64,000 bases of DNA, taken from positions 9,304,451 to 9,368,450 of the forward strand of contig OY783213.1 of NCBI GenBank assembly GCA_963678705.1, written 5' to 3'. A program made the translations under genes and the position numbers. Source of the DNA: Panorpa germanica. Lineage: Eukaryota; Arthropoda; Insecta; Mecoptera; Panorpidae. Shown piece by piece: positions 19,593 to 33,610 of the stretch; position 1 is the first letter of the stretch; every line of letters starts with the position of its first letter. The notes beneath the pieces were generated by a model. The model was not told the origin of the DNA and did not search any database. It saw nothing but the letters and a program-made list of their open reading frames with translations.

Positions 19593-21502
19593 ATATTAAT
19601 TTAAAACTGAAGTGTAAAGTGTAGTCACGCTTTTATTAAAATTTCCTGGAAAATATTATTTGTGCCAGTCCCAATTACATTATTTCCTTTTTGTTTTGAT
19701 CAGTCGTACCGGGAATTCCCGGGGAATATCGTAAGTGCTTTATTTATTTATATATCCGCTGTTAAGGCCATTAAATAACTTACAGAATTCTACAACAAAT
19801 TCAAGAAACATTTAAAGTCATTATTTTATTTATATTATTTAAATGTTTTAGAAAAGTTAATAAAAATTTAATTCGAGTTGGTATAATTTTTCCAATTCCA
19901 ATTTTTCAGAAATTCTTTTGGATTCCGATTTCTCGATTTCGTTACATTATTTTTAAAAATATCTTTACGCCCCTAGAACACCCCTGAAAATTATCACTAA
20001 AATATAAGTACATTATTACTCTTAAAATATTAGGTACCTAATAAACTTTATAAGTGTTGTGTAACACATAATGTTAATTTAAGTAAAAGTAACATTAATA
20101 AAATTTTGAATAAGTTTTGAAAACTTAGAGCTACATTTAAAAAAGATTTTGGAAAATAGGAAGTAAAATTTAATGTGTTTAAGGAGGTACAGGACGTACC
20201 GTCAATGCAAAAAGTTCATCTCTCGGTAATACGAAATGCAAAATACGAAGTGCATGAAGGACGAGCAATTATTGGGACTGTATCTTTGAAAATGAATTTT
20301 TCAATTCCCTATTAAACTGCTATTTGCTAGTTAAAATGATTTTTTTATGCATATAATAGTTAAATAAATGAAAAATTACCTATAATTAATATCAAATTTA
20401 TATTAATTCAATTTAAATTCAAATTAAATGTTTTGAAAAAGGAATAATAAATTTGGCAACGCTGTAAATTTACGTGTGTACGCATGCGTGATTTGGTTTT
20501 TTGACAAAAAAATTGTTAAATTTTATAAAATATTTATTCCAATTTTGAATTTCCCGCTCAAATTGGGATTTGCAACGTTGCCGGCTTATAACCTACACTT
20601 ACTGTTTCTTACTGGTTTTATTTAAATATTTTCGTATATAGGTATCCTTTTGATAATTTTCTTTTTGCAATAGTTACAGAAAAGATTATTTTATATACAC
20701 CTAGTTTTTCACAGTTAAAAGTTATATTATGTGGAGAAATTGAGCTAAAAATTATGATTTGTATGGAAAATGACTATTTTTAATCATGTATAAAAAGAAA
20801 ACTAGGAACCCTAGATCTCTAAAATTTTGAGACAGCATGAACATTTTAACTATTTGTGTCGACTCTCCAAATTGCACAACGTTTTCATCATTTACGTTAA
20901 CGTCCTATACCTAGCCCACAAAGAAAGCGATAGTTAAAAATTTAATGCTTTTTGGTGCAGCTGCACACTGAAGGCACGACTGTCTTAAGATAAAATAACT
21001 TGCAGCGTACGGAACTAAAACCCTCTACACCGGAGCCAATATATAGTAAACAATCTGCAAGAAGCCCTATTCTTGAATTTCGCTTACTAGTAATGTGTCG
21101 CCTCTAACCTCAAGCCGGCTCTGTAGACACAAATAAACCAATTGCTTAACAAAGTGTTAACGCCGCTTGTTTTGACATTTAGTTATATTTTTTTATGCAT
21201 ATTTTAACAACGAGGTCAAAAGTTTTAAATTTCGAACACATATTTTTTTGAATATATTTCTTTATATGAAACTGTCTTTGTGTTTTTAAATTATTTTCTT
21301 TTTTAATTGGTTTTACTCATTTAGAGGTAAACAAGTTGAATGCTGGTTCTTTGTTCTTTAATTTATTAGATATTTTAATCATTTACTTAGAAATGTTTAT
21401 TGATGTTTTATTTATTTTTTAGTTTAAAAAAAATAAACCGAAGAATTTAATTTACTGGAACTTATTGATTGTGGATGCTTCTCCGTTTAGTTAAGGGGGG
21501 AG

Positions 21503-22194
21503 TAAGGTTTCAACTTTTTTAAATTTATTTATATTATTGTACAACATATTAAGTTTACTGTGTAAAAATTTGAAGTCGATTGGAGTAAAACTGTCGGAGA
21601 TATAGAGTTTTAAGTCTTCACCTCTCTGGTCTGCTTTCGTGTTACTTTGAAACTTTTAAACGCGGTTTCTCACACATAGCTTTTTCAGAGTCGGTGCCCT
21701 CTCTAGCTCAAAATCTACTGGACCGATTCTTTTGAAATTTTGCACACTCTTTCTTTACATAATTGTCGAGGTAACGCTGTCGAGTTTATTTTAATTTTTT
21801 AATTATAGCGTATTTTAAAATACCAAAGTTTTTGATTTTTTTCATGAAAAATCGATAGTTTGACATTTAGGTGCTGCTAAAAATTGAAAAATCAAAAAAG
21901 AAAAACTCGACAGCGTTACCTGCAGAAACTTATCAACTAATGAAATCATATTGGTTTTTCGATTTCAGAAAATCCAGTGATGAGTTATGAGTGGCACCGC
22001 AATGTTATTTTTTTGTGACGTCTACGGAGATTCGCTGTCAATGCCTCATTTCTTGATATTTATTTATGAAAATTTCACAAAGTATTCTTCAAATGTCATT
22101 TTATCTTGTAGCAATTATAGAAATAATTATATATTAACTGTGTTGTCAAAAAACATTATCGAAAATATGCTTTTTTTTTATCGTTTTGACCTTA
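21503..22194 (-). mobile_element. MITE family 2, copy 2
   Basis: Reverse copy with TAAGGTTTCAAC at the left and ATCGTTTTGACCTTA at the right. The central inverted repeat is perfect over 19 bp: AGGTAACGCTGTCGAGTTT at 21769-21787 and its complement at 21903-21921. Of the four copies this one preserves both ends best. Confidence 0.88.
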
Positions 22195-23035
22195 AGTCGG
22201 AGTTTCGAAGCAGATAGCTCTAGAAATCTTTTCTCTTTTTGCTTTCAATTTTATCCAGTCTAAATTTATTCATAACACATATGCGGGTCATAGCATACAC
22301 CTGGGTAAGACTTCGAATATCTTAGTTTCAAAACATAACATCATGTTCCTGTGTCAAATTAAGATAAATTAGGGAAAGCTTATTAAACAAACCTTGTCAA
22401 GTTAATTGTCCTTGCTCCTTGCAATCATTTACCTTGAAACAGCACAACACAACAACCGTTCCCTGTGGTGCGTACCTCCTAGATTTATTTTTTTAATGTA
22501 TGTTGTAAATTGAAATTACATTTCAAAGAAAAGAATTACTTTACTTCTACAACTAAGCGTTATAGAAATTGTTTACCTGAACATTTTGTTTTTTGTTTAT
22601 ATTATTTTTTTTTATTGTATACCAACGTTTTTGTAATGGTGCAACTGCTTGTTAAAAATACACGTTACAATTTGACAAGCTGCGTTCAGTACGTTTCTAA
22701 TTGTTCAAAGACATTTTTATGGTTGCACATTTTTACACATTGTAAATCATATTTTTCTAAGATTCCAAATAAACAGTAAAATGTTGACTTTGAAATTACT
22801 CATTAAATTTTCTATTGTCATATTTCTAATGCAGATGTTTTAAAGGTACAAATGTCATTAGAAAGTTTTTGAAGGCTAGCATCTTTATTACTTTTACAAC
22901 TTGAATGTGTACGTAGCTTATATAAGGCTAGACACACACTGGAGACGACTAGTCTAGTATGCACATTCAAGTGACGTCACAACAGGGGGGTTCCGCAATG
23001 TATAACAAGACAAAAAAAGTTAAAAAACATGCAAT

Positions 23036-23620
23036 TTCCGTTATGGCTCGAAAACGGTTTCGTCAATGTTTTTGAGAATATCCTATTTCGTAGAGAAAAA
23101 GTTTCTAAGGCTCTTGGCGTCCCCGGATTTCCCCCTGAATTTCCTGGAAACCCGTGATTTTGGTAAATATCATTTTCTTTCTATAACTGTTAATTCGTAA
23201 AAGATAGAAAGTTGAAATTTTGCATATGTATTAAGCTATTCAATGTTGACATTTTTCTAGAATAAGAAATTCAAAAATTGAAAAAGGGGGGTTGAAAAAA
23301 TTCGGGGGTCGGGTAGGTAACTTTGAAGAAAGTTCATATTATGGATTGTAGAATATTTAAGTATTTAATTAATGAAAGAAAATTCAAAATTTCAAAATTT
23401 TATTTGTGTCTAGAAAGTTGAAATTTCCAAATTTTGAAAAAAGAAATTAGTCAGTTTATATGAAAAATTATTTGTTCTTATATGTAAAATTTATATAGAA
23501 CTAATTAAATATTTCAATTTAAAAATGGAATTAAAATTTGAAATAAAATTACGAATTATTTTATTGAATTCAAATCATATACAATAAAAAGACGTCGTTT
23601 GCGACGGGGATAAACTCTAA
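23036..23620 (+). mobile_element. Helitron-like repeat family, copy 3
   Basis: Opposite orientation to copies 1 and 2. Ends at hairpin CGTCG TTTG CGACG (23593-23606), ten bases, CTAA, then T. The same spacing and a different but allowed CTRR terminus support the Helitron reading. The start is truncated near GGCTCGAAAACGG. Confidence 0.6.
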
Positions 23621-25100
23621 TCTCTAAGATATTTTTATTAGCATATGTCAATTAGTCATTGGGGATAAAAGGCTACGTACCTAAGAAGCCATATACACAA
23701 TAAAAAGAAATTGTATAAAAGAGAAGTACATATATATGGTTAATATAAGAGCAAACGAGACAAAAATACAACGTTTGTTTCGCTACAATGCTTATTACAT
23801 ACTAGACTATGTTATTTCTGTTTAACTGGACGTGGTAACTAACTATTGAGATAACTATGAGTACAGCAACCGGCCCTATTTGTAGCGTGTTCACACAAGT
23901 TCCTATGACTGTTTTTAGGCAACAAATTGTAGGAATATATATGAACTATACGCACGGGAGATGGCGATAAGGCGATGAGCTGTAACCTTTTTAAGATTAG
24001 CATCTTTAACTGTATGCAATTTGACAACTACATAATATCATGTTAATTAATTCTACTAAAAATGAAAGATGATCACATTATATTATTACCGTAACGACAT
24101 ATTAAAACACTCCTTAATAATTACAATATATCAAAAATAATTTAAATGATAATTGAGATGACATTGTCCCCCCTCCTCGGGTTCTAAGCGCTCCACCCCT
24201 CAATGATTATGCTTACATGTGTATCCCGATGACTTTTTGATGTTACGATATTACTTAGATTGTCGGATATTCATATATTTCATAGTTGAGTGTCTTCCGA
24301 CGGAATTTTCGTTCCGATAATTGAACATAAATAATGACAAACAATTTTAAACCGCGCCTATGTTCACTGACTGTCCTCCGATTCGTTTTGTTCCCGTTTC
24401 AAGCCAATCCTTTTTATTACTCGAACTTACTGAGCAATGTAATGTTGTTATATTTTATTATAAATGTTAGATTATAATAATGTAAAACAACATTATTTAA
24501 ATCTAACCTAACTTCAGTCGTGTGCAATTTGGAGGTTAGGTCATGTGATCTGACACTTCGAACGAATTAAATGAGACAGTTGTTTTATATTTTAATTAAT
24601 AACATATGTTTTGTTTTATTTATTGCTTGTGATGAAGCGAGGTCACAAATTTAGTTTTTGCTGCAAAATTAACGTAATACAGTATTTGAGTTGAATAAGT
24701 TTTGACAGATCACATCTATTTTCTATTGAATTTTATTTGTAAGAATCTGTACCTGAAGCAAACCTTAAAATTTTCCATTTCATAAACTAGTACAGCTGCA
24801 TTTTAAAATATTTGCACATTGCGAATGCATTGTGGACACTCTCAGGTAAAAAGTATTTAGCGGCTTTTACTAAAATAAATGTTATCTCAGATGTATTAGG
24901 AAAGTGTCATTCTTTGACAGGATTAAAAATGGTTTATCTAAAATAATTTGTATTTAAAATTTTTAAACATTAAATACACAATTCTAAATGAAAAGGAACT
25001 ACTATCTAGTGCCTGCTGTGCCACTTCATTTGTTTTTACAAAGCTTTAAATATTAACACATTTTTCAGCACAGAAATTTAACTCCTTAGGTAAAGGGGGG

Positions 25101-25775
25101 TAAACTTTTTTTTAATTTATTTATTTATATTATTGCACAACATATTAAGTTTATTGTGTGAAAATTTGAAATCGATTGGAGTAAAACTGTCGGAGATATA
25201 AAGTTTTAAGTCTTCACCTCTCTGATCTGGTTTTTCTTACTTTGAAACTTTTAAATGCGTTTTTCTCACACATAGCTTTTTCAGAGTCGGCCCTCTCTAG
25301 CTCAAAATCTACTGGACCGATTTTTTTGAAATTTTGCACACTCTTTCTTTACATAAATGCCGAGGTAACGCTGTCAAGTTTTTAATTTTAACATATTTTA
25401 AAATAACAAAGTTTCTGATTTTTTTCATGAAAAATAAGTATTTTGACTTTTAAATGCTGTAAAAAATTGAAAAATCAATAACAAAAAAAACTCGACAGCG
25501 TTACCTGCAGAAACTTATCAACTAGTGAAATCATTTTGGTTTTTCGATTTCAGAAAATCCAGTGATGAGTTATGAGTGGCACCCCAATGTAACTTTTTTT
25601 TGTGACGTCTACGGAGATGCGCTGTCAATGCCTTATTTCTTTACATTTATTTATGAAAATTTCACAAAGTATTCTTCAAATGTTTTTTTATCATTTAGTA
25701 ATTATAGAAATAATTATGTGTTAACTGTGTCGTCAAAAAACATTATCGAAAATATGCTTTTTTATCGTTTTGACC
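25101..25775 (-). mobile_element. MITE family 2, copy 3
   Basis: Reverse copy with a damaged left end (GGGGTAAACTTTTT instead of TAAGGTTTCAAC). The right end reads TTATCGTTTTGACC. It shares with copy 2 an open frame that includes the residues ENFTKYSSNV, see findings. Confidence 0.85.
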
Positions 25776-27228
25776 ATATGTATGGTGGTGTATACATATT
25801 TTGTCTTGCAGTTTCCAGCGCTGGTTTATGTGTACATATCATAATTTTATGAATTTATAAACAACAAAGATTACGCTTTTATTAAGATTTATTATCAGTG
25901 GTAACAAGATATTAACGGTTTTACATCTGAATTATTTATAAAATGGTAAATAAAAACCTGATATTAATGTATGTAATAACATAAAATATTTTCTAAGAAT
26001 TTGTGTATGAGAAATTGAGAACTTTGCTTTGGCGATAACAATTATTTTATTAGTTATAATTAAGTTTGTTATTTAAAATCAAATTCTAGAAATGAATAAA
26101 AATTGTGAGAACTCTTACAAAAAAAAGCTAACCTTAAAAACTTAGTAGAACTGAATTTTTTTGTAAATTTCCCGTTCCCGGAAACAAAATGGTCCCAAAA
26201 ACAGCATCCTCCCTCTACATGCATAAAACCTAACCCTGTTTTTGCCTAATACTAGTAATACGTATCCCAGGACTATTATATAATATAATTATATATTAGT
26301 AAGATAAGAATCAACTAGTGCTGCATGTGTTCAACATATGAACTAACGAAATTGTTGCTGAACAGTGTATCACAATAACTAGAGAATAATATGAATAAAA
26401 ATTCGTAATTGAAAATAATTGTAATATGAAACTAACCTATTGTTATTGGATAGAATACAGATCCATCAAACTCTCAAAAACGAGAATTTGCAAGGTTACA
26501 AACCACCCATAGCTCAAAGCAGTTTAACAAAAATATATTTGTAAAAAATCGCTAGTTTTACTCTAGATGCTTTCCTTTATAGCCTAAAAATAATATAAAC
26601 TTTGAAAAGATTTAAATTTGAATGAGAATACTATGCGCATGTCCGGTCCAAAGGTTTTGTTCAATGGCTTCAAATTTCTTTTTATTTTGTACGTATACAT
26701 ATATTTTTTTTTACTTATATTTATAATTTTTTTGTATGAGTTTCTTTTATTTAAAATTGAATAGCAAAAACCCTTGGAGGACTTTGTCTAAAATGGAGGG
26801 ATTAAAGACGAGTTTAAAGTATTCAAGTTACTGCCGAAATCCGCGGCTTATCTCCAAGATCTTGAAGATCAGGTTCCTTTTGTAAAATAAGTAACATTGC
26901 TAAAAAATCAATTACGTGTTTGGTGAGGATTAAGAAAAAGCTGTTTCTATTTTTCTAAAATGAATTATTTAAATATTTCTGTTATTCTAGCAGGCTTATG
27001 AATATTGGTAGATTACTGTCTTTTAAATTCCTGAGTTTTTTTTGCAAATAGTGAGGCAGGATTTTAATTTAGGCTGTGCTTTTTTTGCGGAGGTTGTTTG
27101 GTTGCATTTGTGAGTTATCTGTATGTCGTACATGTCTCACTAATGAACTGGACAATCGATTTACACAGCAAACAATTTAAACTCCATTTGAAATCATATT
27201 TATTAATATCTATTAACTTTTGCTTTGA

Positions 27229-27376
27229 AGGAGTTTGCTCACAGTCGTTTATATGAAATGTCTCTATTATGGAATACAAATGGGGAAACCATTTCACCTG
27301 CCAGAACCCGAAAGACGAACACTAGAGTACGAAGTCTTCACAAAGCGAGCGATTTCACCAAATTGTTTACTGGGTA
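27229..27376 (+). mobile_element. Partial ACCCAGTAAAC-type element
   Basis: Shares the internal segment and the right terminus (CCAAATTGTTTACTGGGTA) with 33345-33610. No left terminus was found upstream. The 61-codon open frame running over it is repeat sequence. Confidence 0.6.
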
Positions 27377-27999
27377 CGTTTCCTTGCTTAATTCCTAAGC
27401 TTAACTCTGGAAGTCAGTAAAAAAACAGATCCCAAAACTTAAACTAAGTCCATGGTAAGTTACTAATTTGAATAGGGCTGTATTTCTATTCTTTTGAATA
27501 TGATAATAAGATCACCTTGAAAATGTTAGAAGGGTTGGCATGAATAAACAACAAACGGAATCAAAAACAAGGAAATACAATACACAAAATCTTCTGTAGA
27601 AAAGGGTGAAACGTGAATGAATAAGTCCCGTGATAGTAATACGCGTGTAAAAAACGTTAGTTAAAAATTAACGAATGTTTTAGATTAATATTTCTATATT
27701 ACAGAGCTATAAAGCTCTATGCTAATAAATTACAAGAGCTTGTGCAACAAGTATAAGTTATTTGGTGAGTAATTAAGAATAGTGAATAAGTTAATATGTT
27801 TATGTTTTCGAATCGGCTTAAACTCATTTTGTTTGTTAAGTATCGGGTTGTTTTACCTGTGGCCTACTGGGCTTTGGAAATTCACATCTTTGTTTTGTTG
27901 CTTTGTTCCTTGCGACATGAGTATGTTCAGTGGTATACCTCTGTACGTTGCATGCATATGTATATATACATACAACATATTTATAAATATCAATGAACG

Positions 28000-28527
28000 A
28001 ATATATGTCGATTTGAATCCAACAAAGTAATTCGTATTTTCATTTCAAATTTTAATTCTATTTTCAAAATGAAGTATTTAACTCGTTCAATAATAAATAA
28101 TTTTTCAAATAAATTAACTAAAAAAATATTTTTTTTCAATAAAATATAAAATATTTTCAATTTATTCGTTATTTGACCAACTTTTTATGAACATTTGGGA
28201 TTTTTTTTTCGTTTCGTTTCAAAGTTTCCTAATTTTCTCAACGCCCCTTTTTTTAATTTTTTAATTTCTAATAATACACATGCCAAATTTGAACTTTTTA
28301 TCTTTTACGAATTAAAAGTTATAGACCAAAAAGTAAAATTCTTTTTTTTAGTTTTTCCAAAATTACGGGTTTCCAGAAAATTTTTTCTCTACGAAATAGG
28401 AAATTTTCAGAAACATTGACGTTGCCGTTTTCGAGCCACGATACGAATCGCATAAGCATATACGAAAATAAGAATATAAGAAAACAAACATATAAGAATA
28501 TAAATATACCGTTGGAACATTATAATA
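28000..28527 (-). mobile_element. Helitron-like repeat family, copy 4, hairpin end missing
   Basis: Matches copies 1-3 internally and keeps the TATATTATAATGTTCC end. The part with the GC-rich hairpin is absent. A block in the middle (the ACCGGGCCCCCGAATTTC region of copies 1 and 2) is also deleted. Confidence 0.6.
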
Positions 28528-29371
28528 TAGGTTTTTAACTTTCTTTTACTAATAATTAATTTCGAATAGAATTTGTATATGGTCATCATCTACCTTGGTC
28601 TGAAGCTCTAATAATTGTTTGGGAAGTATTGTAATACAATACAAAAACAATTGTAAAAATTATTTATTTCTTCGAGTTAGTAACTTAAGCACTTATAATT
28701 ATTCTTCGAGTACGCCCTAAGCAAATATAAATAAGTTTTCGGAAACAGCTTTACCAACAAATAAATCAGGGGTTGATGTAACTTGTTATTAATTTATTCA
28801 ATGTGGACGATGTTACATTCATATTAAACAATATTTGTTTCGAATCGAACAGCAGCAACAGCGTTCACGCTGTGATCTTTTTTTATGGATCCCGTTAACC
28901 TAATGTTATTAACGGGAGGTTCCCTCATAACTAGGCCCTAACAAGGGCTAGAAAACACGGTTTAGTATTGAGCACCCTCTCCCTATGCTAATACTTTTAT
29001 GATTTTTATCGTTGACATCACAGTTTTTATGCTTATCGATGACATCTTGGACATTAAATGCTTGTATATTTTTTATTAACCCGTGAGAAAGAAAAAATAA
29101 ACATAAAATTTATTTAATGAGTAAAAAATAGCTGATAAATATCGTTTATTGTGCTTTACTAATTTGAAAATTTAATTACTTTTTATCTCTGTAAAAATAA
29201 AATGTAACTAGTGTTAGCGTGGCAGCTGTGACTCAACCCAGCCCTGGCCATGACATCACGCAGCGGAACAGAGGGCCTATTTATCAGAGATGCTGATTAG
29301 CCCCAAATCTGCCCGAAACGAATCAGAATGGAACTGTGTTGTTAGTGAGAGAATGCACGTGTATACAAATG

Positions 29372-30023
29372 AGATAATGTTTTTTGACAACACAGGTAAC
29401 ATCATTATTTCTATAATTACTACATGATAAAATGACATTTAAAGAATACTCATAAGAATATTCATAAATAAATGTCAAGACAGCAAATCTCCGCAAACGT
29501 CACAAAAAAAGTAACATTGCGGTGCCACTCAAAACTCACTGGATTTTCTGAAATTGAAAAACGAAAATGATTTCATTAGTTGATAACTGTCTGCAGGTAA
29601 CACTGTCGAGTTTTTCTTTTTTTTATTGATTTTTCAATTTTTTACAGCACTTAAAAGTCAAACTACCGATTTTTTATGAAAGAAATCAGAAACTTTATTA
29701 TTTTAAAATACGTTAAAATTAAAAAATTAAAAAAAAACTCGACAGCGTTACCTCGGCATTTATGTAAAGAAAGAGTGTGCAAAATTTCATGCAGTAGATT
29801 TTGAGCTCGAGAGGGCACCGACTCTAGAAAAGCTATGTGTGAGAAAACGCATTTAAAAGTTTCAAAGTAACAAGAAAGCAGACTAGAGAGGTGAAGACTT
29901 AAAACTTTATATCTCCGACAGTTTTACTCCAATCGACTTCAAATTTTTACAGAATAAACCTAATATGTTGTACAATAATATAAATAAATTTAAAAAAATT
30001 AAAGGTAAAAAGTTGAAACCTTA
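29372..30023 (+). mobile_element. MITE family 2, copy 4
   Basis: Forward copy. The left terminus is missing (homology starts at GATAATGTTTTTTGAC) and the right end AGTTGAAACCTTAC is intact. A small deletion removes part of the AAAAGAATCGGTCC block present in copy 1. Confidence 0.85.
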
Positions 30024-33000
30024 CCTCCCCGCTTAAACAAATATTTGCTTTATGCAAAATCTCTCCTTTAATTAACAACAACGTCCCATAAAACAAACCA
30101 CTCATCAAAAGCTAATTTATATGACAATTATTGTAATTTAATATATTTTAATTACAATAATTATGAATACATTAACAAACAAACGACAATGTCTCCAGGC
30201 GCTGGTAGTCCATATGTTGGGGGAGCGAATAAGGGCCGCACAATCAAAAAGCAAAGGGTTACTCCACTACTTAAATAAGATTTGAATACAACTCGACAGT
30301 CGTGGCAGATGTTTGTAGAGCGCTCGCCATATTTTTGAATTTTGTAAAGGAAATAAAACAAATTCACCTTCTTCTTGGCGTCTCCAGCACTTAGTGCATC
30401 AACTGGTGGAAGGATACAATCAGTACCAAATATTTTATTTATCAGAATTTTAAAAAATCAATTCTTTCATTATTATATCATTATTTTAGATATGCATATT
30501 ATTATAGACCAAGACAATGCGCCTTATATGTATGCAATTTAAGTTACACCAAATCTAACAATGGGTTCAATTTCTATAAAACTGCACTATGAGTTAACTT
30601 ATGATTTTCTATTGCTATCTCTGTTATACAACACAGTGTAAATGAGATGCAGATGAGCAATCCTTCACAGGTCATATTTTACGCATGGATTTATCGTATC
30701 AAACGTGGAAGGCAAGGGAAGCGACCTTTAAGAGTCTACTGAGACAACAACTGAGATCGAGTACTCAAGTGACGTCATCCACATACAGAATGCAGACAAT
30801 ACTAAAATGAATAGCTGTCACTGCATACGCCTTCCCTCTTGCTTCTCCTCTCTTCCATGGTTAATTCAATAAAGGAAATGCGTTTGATGCGAGCGTGCCG
30901 TCAGTAGTCTAATACTACCTACAGCTGTATCGAGCAGCACATAAAGTTATGATATTATGAAAATGCTGAACAAGAATAAATAAAACCGATTACTTATTAG
31001 TCTACATATTTAAATAGCACACGAGTGACGTATAATAGTAAGCGTTAAATATGATCGATGATAGAAGAAGGAGTGGGGATGCTAATAACGCACAATTGCC
31101 CGGGTCTAATGACAATTAAAAAATCAAGGTATTTTTTGTGTTTCTTATATTGCCATGTCGGTAAAGTTTCAAATACGACTATATTCAGATGTATCAGGTA
31201 GAATTTTTCAATGTTTTTGTACAATAAATTCACCACAAGACATAATTAAGTACAATCACCTTCAAATTATGAAATATATTTTAATACAAAACATAAAAGA
31301 AAGCATCTGGCATGCGCGCGCACTTATAAATAAGAAAGAAAAACATACGACCGAAAAATCCAAATTATCTTCAATCCAAGTATAAAACGCATTAAAACAA
31401 AACCCATTTTAAAAAAGGAATAGAATTTAAAAAGTAACCTAAAAAACTATATAACCTAAAAGAAGAATACAAAATGATCTGATGGCCGTTTGTTAACGAA
31501 TCGCACCTGCTTTAGAATGAATTGTATTGGGTACGTATTTGGCTGGCGGGTTAGTTAGGTTACTTGGACCGGAAGAAACAATCTTACGCTTACCATCAAG
31601 AATAACAAAAAACGCAACACGAGAAGTAACCCAATGTCCATGCACCCTTTCCCTTGATCCCCTTTAACCTTCTGTCCAACTACAATGAAAGGAATGACGA
31701 ATAGTGTGTGATTCTGACATATCTGACAAAAGTTTACGAGATATATTGTAGGTATGTGTACATGCTGATTTAAAACTGATTGTAAATGGTATTAAATATT
31801 GTATAAACGTATAATTACAGCAGATTTATAATTAATATGTTTTTAAAGGTGACAGATAAATATAACTATTCATAACTAAACTACTAATTACAAAATTGTA
31901 TCAAATTATTAAATGACATGACGTTAATTGTCATCATTGATATTAAAAACATTGAGGTTAGAACAGTTTTGAATTTTAACAAACAAGACAAATTAAAACG
32001 CATGCAATATATGACAAATATTAAATTTACCTTCTTCAAAGTTAACAAGACAAGCTCAAGTCACACTAATTGATCCATTGCGTTGAATAATCCTTTTCTT
32101 ATCCTTACGCGGGGTTAAAAACTGACAGCTGGCATTTTTACACTCCAATATAAGTATAACGTACATTTCTTAAAAGAATGTTATATTTATCACTTCAATT
32201 GACTTTTACGGAAATATTTTTATATATATATAATAATAAAATACAGATTACACCGACTTTTACATAAAGAAACCTCCTAGTTTATTTGCACGCCGGGATT
32301 TGCTTTATGGGATGCACCAGGTAGTGTTTTTTTACTTGGTGAAATAAATCACTTTCTGCTGCTACTATGAAATACAAGTGAAGTCAGTTGCAAATATTTA
32401 AACTTAGAAAGTACAAGCAGTGATAACGTTTTTGTGCATACATATTTTAACAACCACATTCTTAGAAGATTATTGCCATAAATTAAAATCTCATAGTATT
32501 TTACATAATACAATACATAATATTTATGTAATTTAGAATTATTTTTAAGGTTATGGATTTTAAAAACATCGTTGATAGTTTCGTTTGCGTTGGTTATTAA
32601 GTAGTAAATACCTTTTTTGACAATCCTTCAAATGTAAATACTTAAAAGAATTTTATTTATTATAAGAATCGGTAAATTTAACTTCAAATTCAGTAAAGGT
32701 TTAGTAATCCCAGACTAATTGAAATAACTAAGTACAATTAGACTTCGCTCAGGTATTTTTATTATACAACAATTCTATAGATGATTTATGTGGTCCAGAT
32801 TAACATTTTAACAGGAGTGTACTTTTACTGAATTCAGATTATATGTAACAAATGACAAGCAACATAAACAGCCGTTATTGTTACATGTTGTAGAATACTA
32901 TTTAAAATTTAAATATACTGTATACACATGGGCGTTCATTTAACTCATCTCCCACTCTAGAAAAAATTGATAGAACGGAATCTGAAATGTTTCAAAACGT

Positions 33001-33344
33001 TCTTCATTTAGAATTATACAAATCTACACAATGAAAAATTCCCCTCTGGAAAATTTCTTATGAACGCCTATGTTTATAAATGAATCTATATACAATTAAT
33101 AATACTGAATTCTAATTTTAAATTCTTTAGCAAGATAATTACATTTTTTTGTTAACATACATGTTTAGTTCCATCCTATGGAAATTTCTATATTCTTCAA
33201 GTGGTGCAAAATATCGAATTCAATATTTTCAATTTTTATTTTTTAATTTATATTGTCTTCGATTTGCACTTTCTTAAGATGTCTTCTTATACAGAACATC
33301 TTCTTTTTTAAAAGACCACGATAAAATTATTAAAATTTATAGGT
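30024..33344. other. Intergenic DNA
   Basis: No gene recognised. The part at 30600-30950 is less AT-rich than its surroundings and contains AAGTGACGTCA, but has no open frame of note. Confidence 0.5.
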
Positions 33345-33610
33345 TACCCAGTAAACATTTTGGAGCATTTTGGAGTCACTTTGACATCATATTGGAGATG
33401 CGTATGATTTTTTTGTCATGAAAGAGTTCATTTATAGTTCAGTTTCTCACAATCGTTCATATGAAATGTCTGTTTTATCGGCTACATAAGACGGAACCAC
33501 TCCACCTGTCGGAATACAAATGAAGATAAAGTTGACGCGAACTATAATTGAAGTTAAATAGTGATAGAAACGTCACAAAGAGGGACACTTCACCAAATGC
33601 TTACTGGGTA
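33345..33610. mobile_element. Short DNA element with ACCCAGTAAAC termini
   Basis: Begins TACCCAGTAAACATTTTGG and ends CCAAATGCTTACTGGGTA, an inverted repeat with one or two mismatches. The outermost TA may be the target site. Internally it matches 27229-27376 (TCATATGAAATGTCT region). About 266 bp, no coding capacity. Confidence 0.75.

Larger units (their letters stand above)
16664..21502. other. Intergenic DNA
   Basis: Contains MITE 1 copy 2 and the GA microsatellite. The frames near 16653-16902 have protein-like stretches but no domain or splice support. The rest is AT-rich and featureless. Confidence 0.5.
22195..29371. other. Intergenic DNA with scattered repeats
   Basis: Between the listed repeat copies I find no genes. 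A GC-richer stretch near 22920-22990 (ACTGGAGACGACTAGTC) may be the edge of another transposon next to the Helitron-like copy. Confidence 0.5.
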
